A stretch of DNA of 64,000 bases, from assembly GCA_034509735.1 (NCBI GenBank), contig JACGWO010000002.1, positions 42,029,855 through 42,093,854 of the forward strand. The letters run 5' to 3'. Under the pieces are notes generated by a model. It had not been told where the DNA came from and searched no databases. It saw only the letters and a list, made by a program, of their open reading frames with translations. Of the stretch, positions 1 through 11,480 are shown in pieces. Both the position numbers and the translations under genes were made by a program. Positions within the stretch are counted from its first letter, which is position 1, and the number at the start of each line of letters is the position of its first letter. The DNA comes from Sesamum alatum. Taxonomy: Eukaryota; Streptophyta; Magnoliopsida; Lamiales; Pedaliaceae.

Positions 1-1250
1 AGAAAAGATGAAGAAAATTGCTGGAAAACAAGTGATCTCTTCTTCTGCTCCTTCCTTCTTTATATAGAGGGAGAATCCTAATTGAGGAAGGAGAGGAATA
101 TGACTCTATTTAGCATAAAACTATTTTCCTTTTCTAGTCCTATTCTAACCAAGACTCTAAGTTAAATTACAAAGGAAATATGACTTCTTTTTGAGTGACC
201 TAAAATCAGAATTCTCGTTTTTTACAAGTCAACTCGTCTGCCAATTTCCGCCCAGTGAATGTTTGATAACCCGTGAGTCATGAGTTATGCTTCCTGCGTT
301 TCTGAAATCGCATCTCTGATAGCCCGTGGGTCACGGGCTAACTTGTAGTCATTTCTGCAGAATTTTTGACTCTCTTTCTATATCTGAACTCTTTTATTGC
401 ACTTGCCCTTTTGTCCACCAAAGTTCTTAAAAAACACAAATGTACCCAAGAACAAGCATTATATTGAGATAAAATGAGGGTGAAAACATAGGAATAAGTT
501 GTATAATTTCCCCCAATCAGTAAGAAACCCATTCCTTTACATTTTAGTCCGAAAAAATGCAGTTTTTTTTAAAAAAATTCAGTTTGCATAAGGGCATTTT
601 GGTCAGTTCACCATAAAAATGGATGGAAATAGGTTATTTTTTAGACAATTACAAACGCAGGAGGGTATTTATAATTTTTTAAAAATTAAAAAATATCCGT
701 AATTATGTCAAACTTCAAAGAGATCATTATAATTCATCTTATGATTTTTAATCAAATCATATCTGATCGAACTCAATTAGTCATAGAGTCAAATATATAA
801 TTGGTTGGTCTCTTTGAATTGCATGTCAAGCTATATTATATCGAATTGAATTTATTATTATAGATCGTATTTAATTACTTGCTTCATTCAATATAGACAC
901 AACTTAGTGATTCAATTCAAGTATTATATAATTAATTAACGTCTGACCAAATTTAACACGGAATTCCACAACATAAAAAGGTAGACATTCATTGCTTCAC
1001 CAATCCCACCTGTGTTTGCAGCTAAACAATTAACTATTTTCCAGCTTTTGCAATTAATGATAACAAAAATTATGTCGGAAAGAAGAGAACGATGAGGTGG
1101 TTGTGGTCATCGCCAAATTTGTTCTGTAATAAATGGAAGTTGGCAGAAACAGCTGATGGCGGAGTCTCCAGCACCCACTCCTAAAAAGCAAGAAACCTCC
1201 CTCGCTAACTCCTTCCCCTGTTTTCTTCTTTGTTTTCTCTACACCCTTTT
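1..1250. other. Upstream intergenic region of the KASI gene
   Basis: No coding exon is supported here. The short open frames on either strand lack family similarity and splice context. The stretch is AT-rich. It contains a one-ended fragment of a dispersed MITE family at about 590-745 (listed separately). The first 530 bases are less AT-rich and LTR-like in feel, but I found no matching ends, so I make no call on them. Confidence 0.5.
590..745. repeat. 3' half of a dispersed MITE family
   Basis: The segment reads: gain of 'aagggcattttggtcagt', then 'ttagacaattacaaac', then 'attatgtcaaacttcaaag'. The same order of phrases recurs at 39295-39480, 40403-40826, 45908-46320 and 51560-51975, where whole elements with inverted ends are visible. 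Only one half is recognisable here, so it is a truncated copy. Confidence 0.6.
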
Positions 1251-1258
1251 CCCCCTCT

Positions 1259-1265
1259 TATATAA
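1259..1265 (+). promoter_or_regulatory. Putative TATA box of the KASI gene
   Basis: TATATAA lies about 60 bases upstream of the chosen start codon at 1324, after a pyrimidine-rich stretch. A start of transcription about 30 bases downstream would leave a short leader. This is a positional inference only. Confidence 0.5.
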
Positions 1266-1323
1266 CCATCAAGAATCAAATTTGTGGTCGGGGGAATTAC
1301 AGTATTTGATCTCAGTTGTGAAG

Positions 1324-4300
1324 ATGGCCGCCATTGCTTGTGCGTCTTCTTCTGGTCTGATCTTCGACAAGAGTCGCAAATCATCGGCAAGAAGTGGGGT
1401 TTCGATGTTTCAGTATAATGGGCTTAGAGCAGTTGAAACCATGCATGTGGGCTCAACTGGGACTCGGACAACGGGGTTTATTTCTACTTCTGGTACGTGT
1501 GATTCTGATCAGCACAAGACATTTTTGTCTACTTTCTGTCCCAATGTGTTTGGTTTTAATGTTTATTGTGAGAATTGTTAGAGTTCTTTGCTTCAACTTT
1601 GTTGCTTTATGATTATGTTTTCTGTGCTCTGTGTTCATTCTCCTGAGCTGAACCTAAGGGTGTAAATCAATAGAGTAGAGTATCAAGATTGGAAACTGTA
1701 TTTGAGTTTAGTTTGATTTATAGTAAGATAGAACTTGAATGAGTTTTAAGCAGGAGTCGAGCTCGAGGAGATTGATATTATTACTCATGTTGAGACTTGG
1801 TTTGATTTTAGTTTGATTTACGATGAGATAGAACTTGAACGAGTTTCAAGCAGGAGTCGAGCTCGAGTAGATTGATATTATTACTCATGTTGCGACTTGA
1901 TTTGATTTTAGTTTGATTTATAATAAGATAGAACTTGAAAGAGTTTTAAGCAGGGGTTGAGCTCAAGTAGATTGATATTCTCGTGTTGAGACTTGGTTTC
2001 TTATGCTTAACAAACTGAGGTCGGACGAGCTTTCATTGATCGATCTTGCATACGTATCGAACAGTTTGATTTATTTTTCAAGGGTAATTGAATCGTTTTG
2101 TTGAGGTTATGTTATACTACTACATAGATGGAGCTTGCTGATGGATGAACTTGATGGCTATTCGGGCTGAATCTGTTTTATAATGTACTTAAGAGGCAGA
2201 GATGTAATGTTTGTACAATATCATACTGCCGATATTTTTTAACATAATACTATTGTGTTGTGTTGAATTTTATGTTTTGATCAAGTCATTTTCTCTAAGT
2301 AGCAAAGAGCAGAAGAATAAAAGCAATGGCTTCTCCAACGGTTTCCGCTCCCAAGAGAGAAACGGATCCTAAGAAGAGGATTGTCATAACAGGAATGGGT
2401 CTTGTTTCGGTTTTTGGCAGTGATGTCGACACATTCTACAATAAACTGCTAGATGGAGTAAGCGGGATCACTCCAATAGACCGGTTCGATGCGTCAGAGT
2501 ATTCAGTTAGGTTTGCAGGCCAGATCCGTGATTTCTCTTCCAAGGGCTACATTGATGGGAAAAATGATCGTCGTCTAGATGACGCCTGGAGATTTTGTTT
2601 GGTTTCTGGCAAGAGGGCCCTTGATGATGCTAGCCTCAGCAAAGACGTGCTCGACAAAGTGAGCATTTTCAATTTCTTATCATTGCATGTCATTCAGCTA
2701 GTTAGACCGTATTCCTTACTACCAAAACGTACATAACGTTTTCCTTCCGTGTGTTGCAGATGGACAAGACGAGAATTGGGGTGTTGGTAGGATCAGGCAT
2801 GGGAGGCATTGCGGCTTTCAGCAACGGTGTAGAAGCCTTATTGCAAAAGGGATACAAGAAAATAACTCCATTTTTCATTCCTTATTCAATCACCAATATG
2901 GGGTCTGCATTGTTGGCTATAGACACCGGCTTAATGGGGCCTAATTACTCCATTTCAACAGCTTGTGCAACAGCAAATTACTGCTTCTTTGCTGCAGCAA
3001 ATCATATTAGACGGGGCGATGCAGATATCATGGTGGCTGGGGGAGCGGAATCTGCTCTTACTCCTGTTGGAGTCGGAGGTTTCATAGCTTGCAGAGCCTT
3101 GTCTCAAAGAAACGATAACCCACAGCAGGCGTCAAGGCCGTGGGACAAAAATCGTGATGGTTTCGTCATTGGTGAAGGTGCTGGCGTACTGGTACGACTT
3201 GTAGCTTCACATTTTGGTGCATAATCTTGATCCAACTTGATGGAACTCGTGCAGCACTTTCTATTGTATAACACGAAATGTGAAAATTGATGCAAGCAGA
3301 TCATGGAGAGCTTGGAGCACGCTACGAAGAGAGGAGCCAACATTATTGCCGAGTACTTGGGAGGTGCGGTGACCTGTGATGCTCATCACATGACTGATCC
3401 TCGCAAAGACGGGCTCGGTGTTTCATCTTGCATAATCAAGAGTCTGCAAGACGCCGGTGTGGCCCCTGAAGAGGTTGGCTTGTTTAATTCGTTGATTGCG
3501 CCTAATTAACCGAATTCTTGGTGTATTCATACGAGATGATTTTCTTCCAACAGGTTAACTATGTGAACGCTCACGCCACATCGACACTTGCGGGAGATTT
3601 GGCTGAGGTTAATGCCATCAAGAAGGTATTCAAAGACACGTCCGAGATAAAGATGAACGGCACAAAGGTGATTTTCAATCTTTTGTAGTATGCTGCATTA
3701 TCTGAATCCAGTTTCTTAGCTAATCTTACTAAGACTGGTTCAACGTCTGTTATTTAGTCGATGATTGGACACGGGCTAGGAGCTGCCGGTGGGCTGGAAG
3801 CAATAGCAACCATCAAAGCAATCACGACTGGCTGGTTACATCCGACGATCAACCAATATGTAACAAACAACTACTAAGTTTGCAAATTTTCTGAAATTAT
3901 GAGATTGTAATAACTTCATGTCCTGATCTTGCATTTGTATGTGCAGGACTTGGAACCCGAGGTCACAATCGACACAGTCCCAAATGTAAAGAAACAGCAT
4001 CAAGTAAATGTTGGTATGTAATCTTATCTTTGTCTTGCCTAAACTTCCACCTGTTTTCATGTGTGTCTGAAATGTTCAAACGCATTGAACAATGTGGTCC
4101 AAAGTATGCAAAACATCATGAAATCTTACCGCAGACGTTGGATATTTGATTCATAGACAATATAGAGTTTCTTGCGCCGATAGTTTCAGGCATCCAATGG
4201 AAAAACGAACGCATGATTACATAGACACCCTCGATTTTGGAATACTGCATCGACACTCCAGCAGTCATATTTTACATAACAAATCCCCACCACTCTGTCC

Positions 4301-4470
4301 CCAGGGAAAATTCGTATTTAGGAGTGTCAACGTAATTTATCTCATAAAAGAAATTCGTTGTATAGTTTATCGCTTCTTATGATTGAGTTCCGAATGTTGC
4401 AGCCATATCCAACTCATTTGGTTTCGGGGGGCACAATTCCGTGGTCGTTTTTGCACCATTCAAGCCCTGA
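1324..4470 (+). CDS. KAS1: 3-oxoacyl-[acyl-carrier-protein] synthase I, chloroplastic (KASI-like)
   Basis: Condensing enzyme of plastid type II fatty-acid synthesis; KASI extends acyl-ACP with malonyl-ACP up to C16. I build eight exons: 1324-1492, 2303-2658, 2760-3191, 3300-3473, 3554-3667, 3758-3859, 3947-4013, 4403-4470. All introns are GT..AG, the frame stays open, and the product is about 493 residues, usual for plant KASI with a transit peptide. The first ~60 residues are Ser/Arg/Thr-rich, transit-peptide-like. The catalytic set is visible: Cys244 in STACATANYC, His384 in NAHATSTLAGD, Lys415 and His420 in SMIGHGLGAAGG, with the K-to-H spacing of five typical of the family. The end carries NSFGFGGHNS. 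An alternative acceptor at 2322-2323 keeps frame but drops seven residues; I prefer 2301-2302 for its pyrimidine tract. Several positions differ from what I recall as the KASI consensus, suggesting a diverged paralogue. Confidence 0.93.
1702..1999 (+). repeat. Three tandem copies of a 100-bp unit in KASI intron 1
   Basis: The phrase GTTTGATTTA followed by an 'AGATAGAACTTGAA' block starts at 1711, 1811 and 1911, giving a period of exactly 100. Each unit also carries 'GCAGGAGTCGAGCTCGAG' or a close variant. The third unit has mismatches and a short deletion near its end. It is a young minisatellite wholly inside intron 1. Confidence 0.9.
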
Positions 4471-4724
4471 AGGAAGGCGATACGAGTTTTGATCCATCGA
4501 AGCTTTTTCTCCTAAGGGTAGTGATTTCTTCGTCGTCCTGTGTAATTTCAGGAGTAGTATAATGGAGAATGAGAGGAATGGTGCAGGACATTTTGTAACC
4601 TTGGACTAGTTTGATTTGATTCATAATGTGCCTTATAAGACCACATTCATTTGGACAATGAATAAGATTGTAATAGAGTGTTGGTTGAGGACTGTAAATG
4701 CCCTTATTTCACTATTTTGAGTGC

Positions 4725-4730
4725 AATAAA
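4725..4730 (+). terminator. Putative poly(A) signal of the KASI gene
   Basis: AATAAA lies 255 bases after the stop codon, in a T-rich 3' region; an 'AATGAATAAG' block is about 70 bases upstream. This is a plausible plant near-upstream element and is not proof of the cleavage site. Confidence 0.45.
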
Positions 4731-7339
4731 ATGTGGGAGTAGAGCAGCAAAAAATGCAGGTTTCCCCTTACACAAACCAGCCCTGCATAAAATGTATGTT
4801 TTGCTTATTTTCATTTAAAATTCTATACGGTTACATTTGGATCGATAAATTTGGATATAGGAAAAGAATTTGGACAAATGATTTTAAGTAACTCCATATT
4901 AGAAGAATTTGAAATCTGTAAATAAAACATAGTTCAAAAAATAACAGTATATGTTAAAGGTATTTAGTGAGTGTTTAAAGGGTTTTACCACTCAAATGCT
5001 CAAGTAAACTCTCAAAGATTTGTTGCAATGCCCATCAAACAAGATAGCGTTAGGCACTCTGAAACTCAAGTCAGTGAAGAACTCAAGATCTCTGAAAGAG
5101 AGAATGCAATAATTGGAGTGGCAAAAGTTGTACCTAAAGCTGAAGTGCCAGTATATATAGATGTTGAGTATATTGTACGATTTCACGTGCACCTTTGTCT
5201 AAAACATAATTGACAGTATGCAATGGGCCGCATATATCATAATAAAATAGTGACAGGTTGTAGACCCAACAGACAAGATCGAGACAATGTCAGGGAAGTA
5301 CGAGAATCTCGTGGTACTTAGACACCATTCAATGGATAGAGTGCTCCACGGCTGGGCCTTTAAGCCTTTCTCAGAAAGGTCTCTCCTGAGAACTCAACAT
5401 TAATACCATAAAATGTAGTTCGCTGCTAGTTTGAAGGTCTCTTATGAAGTGTCATAAATATCCCCATATCAAGTACTGATAAGCCTTAATTTCGTTAACT
5501 TTTCGATAAAAATATGATACAAGATTCGTTAAGTCTTGAGTGGCGTTGTTGATATTTTCATCAGAAATTTAGCAGAGTTAAGGTCTGTGGCTAATTAAAA
5601 TTGAAAATCTTTTAGAGTTATGAAATGCAACGTGATCATCATTTTAAAAACAATGAGATTGTAGGGTGTAAAATGTAATTTTGGCCAAGAATGGAGATGG
5701 GGGATCCTTGAAAATGGGTGATATTTGGATATGAAAGAATAATGATATGTGGAATCTGGATCTCACCTTTTGTGATTTACAACTTGCAATGATGAAGAGT
5801 TTGGCTTCCAAGTGAGTTTCTTTGTTGGGTGGACTTTCCACTTCCACAAACCCTAATCACCATCTAATTTGCCTTTGTAATCATTCATGCCCATTAACAC
5901 ATTTTTCACCAATATAATCTTCACACCACCTTCCTTATTATTATAATATATATATACATATATATACATAATATTCTAATTATAAAATATAAATTTTAAA
6001 TACCACTCCGATAAATAAAAATAAATAAATTCTTGGGGTAAATTATAATGAGTTCTCCTAAGGTTTGCCATAATCACAAATATTCTCTCATCATTTGAAA
6101 AATAACAAATACCCTTCTAAAATTAATGGTCATCTAAATACTCTCTCGTGACAGCTCATTGTCGGGGTATTTGTTAGACGGTCGTTAATTTCAAAGGATA
6201 TTTTTAATTTTTTTAAACAACATTAGGGTATTTGTAATGATGACAAACCTCAAGAGAATCCGTTGTAATATACTTTTTCTTTTTTTTTTTTTTTACGTCA
6301 ACATTTTGTGCTGCGACGAACAAGGAGTAGAATCATATTGGTTTTTATTATTCAAACCCTAAAAATAAATATGCAAGAAACCAAGGCTATAGCTCGCAGC
6401 TTTTAGCTTCTACATCAAGTACATCACTCGCTCAAAAAAAAATCCGCAGCTTATAGCTCTTTTCCATCGAGGAGAAGTCACAAGTTGTTGACAACTTAAA
6501 ATAAGTTTTTTCCTTCAACAGAAAGCAAATCATATTGGTTATTCATGCCCATATTCACACGCGCAAAACCAAATATTCAAATCATTTCAATTGATCGTTA
6601 CCGACCAAAGTAGAGATTATTTTAAGCTATAAGTTGAATCGTCACTTCCTTCGTCATCATCACTTGAGATTTTGAATACTAAATGTCTATAGCTTTTCCA
6701 CAGGCAGCTCAAATTATCATCATCAGCTTAAATATAGTCCGACTTTTAGAAACAGTACAGCTTCTAGCTTATTTTACAAGTTTTAGTTTTAATTAATCTA
6801 CAAAGCTAAGTCCACAAAGGAGTTTTAAAAACAGTACTGCTTCTAGCTTTTTTTGATAAAGTTGCTGCCTAGCTATGTACATAGCTTTTGTAGCAACTTA
6901 ACTATAGCTTAATCAATTAAGTTTGTGATGAGCCAATTAACTGCCTGGTAATTACTGGATTTTACTGTAGTATCACATGGCTAAGTTGAGATTAATTCAT
7001 TTAAGTGATTATGGTTTGTGATTATCAAGTTGGTGACCCCTCAAAGTTGGAGCAGAAGTTTATCAACGATGTCTTAGACTAGTAATTAAGATTGAAGTCC
7101 AGCAAATAATTTAAGGTTATGGGTTCGAGTTTCACTAAACGTTTGAGTATTTGTTTCACTTTACGTGAGTTTATTGTAATTTATTTCGTTGTTCGTATAA
7201 GTTATGTATTGATCGAATTGTTCTTAGTTATATTGATGCATTGATCGAATTAACGTATAATTTCTCGAATTATTGAGATACTGATGTAACATATACTTAT
7301 ATTATCAAAAAGTTCGAGCAAATGTTTAAATTGTTATAT
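4731..7339. other. Intergenic region, no gene recognised
   Basis: The open frames here (about 60-80 codons) have no recognisable domain. A TIR-type MITE-like copy lies at about 6035-6265. A segment near 7085-7200 holds a 'GGTTATGGGTTCGAG' phrase that resembles a pol III B box, but no matching A box or target duplication was found. The rest is AT-rich with no structure I can name. Confidence 0.4.
6035..6265. mobile_element. MITE-like inverted-repeat element
   Basis: The left end 'GGGGTAAATTATAATGAG' pairs with the reverse complement of the right end, which reads 'AGTATATTACAACGGATTC...GAGGTTTGTCAT'. Internal phrases about 'aggtttg', 'cacaaata' and 'gtatttgt' match the MITE family seen at 40403-40826. 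I could not find a clean target-site duplication. Confidence 0.55.
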
Positions 7340-8252
7340 ACTAGCCGTCATGGCACGTGATTCTTGCGTGCATATAATAAATAATCTTTTACATTTTAAA
7401 ATATATTATAAATAATAATAAAATATAGGGTTAATTACACTAACCTCCCCTAGTATTATGAGAATTACATAAACTTCCGTTTCAAGTATATACACCTTAC
7501 AAATTGTCCCTTTCGTTGGTCAACTTACTGGATTTTGGTGATGTCATAAAAAAATTATTTTAAACTTCTTATAATACCCTCAATCTGAATAACTCTATTT
7601 TCTATTACTAAAATACCCCTAAGTGGTAATTTGTTATTTTTAAAGTTAAAAAGGGTGTATACTTGTAATTTTAGTATATTATTTTATAATTTTTTTTATT
7701 CACATATTGTGTATGTGTAGGTTGTGACATTAATAGAAATAAGAAAAAAGAAAAGAGAAAGTAGGGAGAGGAACACGATGGAAAGAAAAGAACAAGAATT
7801 TTGATAGACAAAAAAAAATACTTGAGGATATTTTGGTCCACTTCTGTTTTCAATTTTATTGAATTATTGTTAGTTTTATAAATAAGGACAAAATGATCTT
7901 TTAAGCACCATTATTAAATCTGACTAACACCAGATAGCCAAAGGAGGTAATTTGTAATTTTCATAGTAAGAGGGGGGATTTGTATATTCCTATAGTAGTA
8001 GGGGATGTCAGTGTAATTAACCCTAAAATATATATATAAACCAACAAATCACATTTTAAAAAAATAAAAGAAATACCAACTTAAGGTATTATCGACACAA
8101 CAAAAGAATAGGTGTAATAGTGCATTTAAAAAAAATACTATTAATTTTTAACACTATAATAAATAGGAATGTAATTGTTAGATTTAGTGTGACGGTGTCA
8201 CTACCGTCATTTGTAAGTGTAGAAGACTTTTCTTTTTTTATATTAGTTTAGA
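7340..8252 (+). repeat. Dispersed repeat with ACTAGCCGTC...GGCACG end, interrupted by a MITE
   Basis: The start ACTAGCCGTCATGGCACG and the end with 'GTCACTACCGTCATTTGTAAG' and 'TATTAGTTTAGAT' match the repeat at 32433-32838 and, on the other strand, the copy at 33936-34199. Removing the inserted element at 7428-8023 leaves a copy about 310 bases long. I cannot assign it to a named class. Confidence 0.6.
7428..8023. mobile_element. Mutator-like MITE with perfect 9-bp target duplication
   Basis: TAAAATATA occurs at both 7419-7427 and 8024-8032. The element starts GGGTTAATTACACTAAC and ends with the near-perfect inverse, giving terminal inverted repeats of about 38 bases. Its length is 596. A 9-bp duplication is the hallmark of Mutator-like elements. 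There is no transposase frame, so it is non-autonomous. It sits nested in the 7340-8252 repeat. Confidence 0.85.
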
Positions 8253-8544
8253 TTAATTGACGACATTTGGAATGTGTTCGTTACTTTATATGTAGAAGTG
8301 TATTATGGGTTGAGGATGATCATGAGATGTTGTTTTACTGTGAAATGAATATTATAATAACAGTTGATTGTTGTAGAAATATTATTGTATTTTTATATTA
8401 ATAGTTTATCGCTCATTAAAAAAAAAAAAAAAACCTTTTCGTATATGATCAGCTTTGCGGAAAAGGAACATTTTATGAAGGTTATGTTGTGACCGTGATG
8501 GATTTTATCCAGCTTAATCTTTTAATTATGAAAAATAAAGGATT

Positions 8545-11480
8545 ATGACGTGCGATACACGTGTATAAAAATATTTTATAAGTAATTTTTTTTTAAGTTC
8601 AGTTCATGATATTATTCGTATTTTTTTCATTGAAACATCAGTATTATACAATTATATTTTTAGGGATAAGGAAACTATTCAATTCAATTATTTGTAATTT
8701 ACTTTCTAAATTTAACTGGTATTATTGAATAAAAAGATATTCCCCAAAATTAAAATTTTGTATTTCGTATATTCACTAATAATTATTTCATTATTATGTA
8801 TCAAACCAATTAATATGAAAATATAAACTAATGCTATTAAAAATATTAATATTAAAATAAAAATAATTAGTCAAAGCTCCTTATCTTGGATAGAATAAAT
8901 TCTAATGTAATAAAATAAATTGATTAATTTTATTTGTAGGTTTTATTATGCCTAGTTTCTGTTGTTTAATTTTATTTTATTTTTTGTTACATTTTGTATG
9001 TGTGTGTTGTATGTTTTTTTTTTACTGCTATATTTGAATGTCATTTATTTTAATTTATTGACACTAATACAAACTAATTATTTATTGGCTATTGTTATAA
9101 AACTATAACAAATTGGACCATAGTACCAATATTTGTATTATATGATCCTATAATGTATGTTAATCATATTTCAATATCAACTTTTTTATATTGTCAAAGC
9201 ATTATTTACATGCTTTATTAGCTTCTAAATTTTGAAATATTATTGTATAAAATTTTATTTTTCACCTTTATAAAAGAAACAATAGATGTAAAAGTAAAAA
9301 TTCAAGATTACTAATACTAAAAAAATCAAGCGCCAAAAAATTCACTCAATAGTTGAATTTTTATAAGCAATTTTAATTTAATAATATTCTGGTATATCAA
9401 TTTTTATTCTCTTTAGTAATCATGCTTTTCAAACTTTTAAGTTATTTTTATAAATTTATTATTGGAAAAATATATTAATCTCATTGGCTTATTTATTTAT
9501 CATCATTTGATCTCATTTCAACATAATTAACTCAATTTTTATTTATTATTTTATTGTGCTAAGTTTAGTTTCAAAATTTATTAATTTTCTTAATATGAGA
9601 ATGTAATTATACTAATGTGTTAGTATATAATTATTTTAAAATTTTATACTTTTAATTGTTATTGTGTTAATATTTACACACCATTTGACTTTCCTTATTT
9701 TCATAAGGGGAAATAGCATTTTCAGTCCGTAACTTAGGTCCTTTTATTTTAATTTGGTCCATTGATTTTGGGATTCTCACTTTCGTCTCGTAAACATTAA
9801 AAAGTAGCAATTTTGATTGCATAACACCGATCCCTCTGGATAATCAAAAGAAAATGTCATGTGGGCGTTAAGTGTATAATAGTATAAGGGGACAAAATGT
9901 TACAACTTTTATGCACATTTTAAAGCATAAATAGTTATATATGTCTCGTTAGGACCTACAATTATGTTAGTTAATTTACTACTCAATAAGATAAGGTTTT
10001 AAATTAAATTATTTATTATATAATTAATTATACTCTTCTTCAATGTCAATGTCTTGGGTATGTAGGGTGAGTGGGACATGATATTTTTTGCCTATTCATA
10101 TTGAAATAAAATAAATTAGTTCGCTCTTTTTTAAATTTTTAATAGCACTTCTAATTTAATCAGATTGATAATTTTTATTTATAATTAAAGTTTGATACTT
10201 ATTCGTTATTCCATTTTAGAAGAAATTCTATTTTAATAAAATTGATCAATTTTTTATTCGTAGGTTTTTATTGTGGCTCTTTGCTATTATTTGATTTTGT
10301 TATATTATGTCTGTGTACATAATATGTTTTCTTTTACTATATTTTGAGTGTCGTTGATTTTTAATTTATTGACACTAAATGATTACAAACTAATTATTTA
10401 TTGACTATTATTATAAAAATATAATTTAATTGGGCAATATTGCTAATATTTTGTATTGTAAGATCCTAATGTTAATTAAATTTCAGTATCAACTTTTAAA
10501 TATTGTCAAAGTATTATTTACATGCTTTTATACCTTCTAAATTTTAAAATATTATTGTATAATTTTTTTTTTTTGCCTTTATATTGTAATTTTTAATTCT
10601 ATATATTTTTAGTTTAACTTCTTAATCTTATTTTCATAGCACCAATTGATATAATCTATTTCTTATTCAATAATATATTATGTTACAACTTAATTTTTTA
10701 TGTCACATTTGTTGTTGTAATACTTTTATTCTATTAATTAATATAAAAAACAATAGATGTAAAAGTAAAGTATTCAGGATTATTTAATACTAAAAAAATC
10801 AAGTACTAAGAGATTCACTCAATAGTTAAATTTTCACAAGCAATTTTAATTTAATAATATCATATCCATATATCAATTTTAATTTGTAATTAAATTTTGA
10901 TATTTATTTATTATTATATATATATTTAAGTTTAGATTAGTATTTTATATATTATACATGTGTAGTTTATTTTAAATTTTAATATGTCATGATAAATTAA
11001 AATTTTCTTAATATAATTAAGATTTCTTCTAGCAAAGTAATTGTGTTGAAATATTATTTGACATATCATTTTTTTAGTTGAATATGTTATTCATTCTCTA
11101 AGTAGTTTAGAGCAATTAAGATTCTTAAATATTTTTCTTATATAATTTTTTTTCTATAACTAATTTTATAATATAATTTTCTGTTAATGTTATTAAAATT
11201 TAATGCGTGACAGGTCTGTGTAATTGGGCTCATTCATGATTCACGATTAGAAACAGTTATTAAAATTATATGTAATTGGATTCATTCATGATTCACGATT
11301 TAGGTTTTTTATCCTAAATTTATATGGAGGAGGTTTAGAATATTTAGAATTCTAAATTGTTAAAAATTCCAGAATATATAATATAATAATATAATAATAT
11401 TTAAATAAGGGTATATTTGTCTTTTCACAATGAAGAACAAACAACTTGAATATTCACACATTTATATAGAGTATAGATAT
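8545..11480. repeat. AT-rich block with a diverged direct repeat pair
   Basis: About 8880-9440 and about 10200-10900 are diverged copies in the same orientation. Shared phrases appear in the same order: 'TTTATTGACACTAA', 'ACAAACTAATTATTTATTG', 'TATTGTCAAAG', 'ATTATTTACATGCTTT', 'AACAATAGATGTAAAAGTAAA' and 'AATTTAATAATAT'. The block opens with 'ACGTGCGATACACGTG', reminiscent of the other dispersed repeats, and ends near 'TATAGAGTATAGATATAG'. No coding potential was seen. It may be one large or two tandem copies of an unclassified element. Confidence 0.55.
9707..9900 (+). repeat. One-ended fragment of the GGGGAAATAGCATTTT MITE family
   Basis: The start 'GGGGAAATAGCATTTTCAG' followed by 'CCGTAACTTAGG' matches the ends of the complete element at 41652-42408. 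No partner end was found downstream, so this is a truncated copy. Confidence 0.6.

Noticed and set aside
1156..1581. 141-codon + strand open frame overlapping KASI exon 1 as a separate gene
   Set aside because: It reads through the KASI 5' region and intron 1; the KASI ATG at 1324 in the same frame, with the donor at 1493, explains it.
4971..5213. 80-codon + frame with Glu/Lys-rich peptide
   Set aside because: No recognisable domain, no flanking splice partners, and a comparable frame on the opposite strand.
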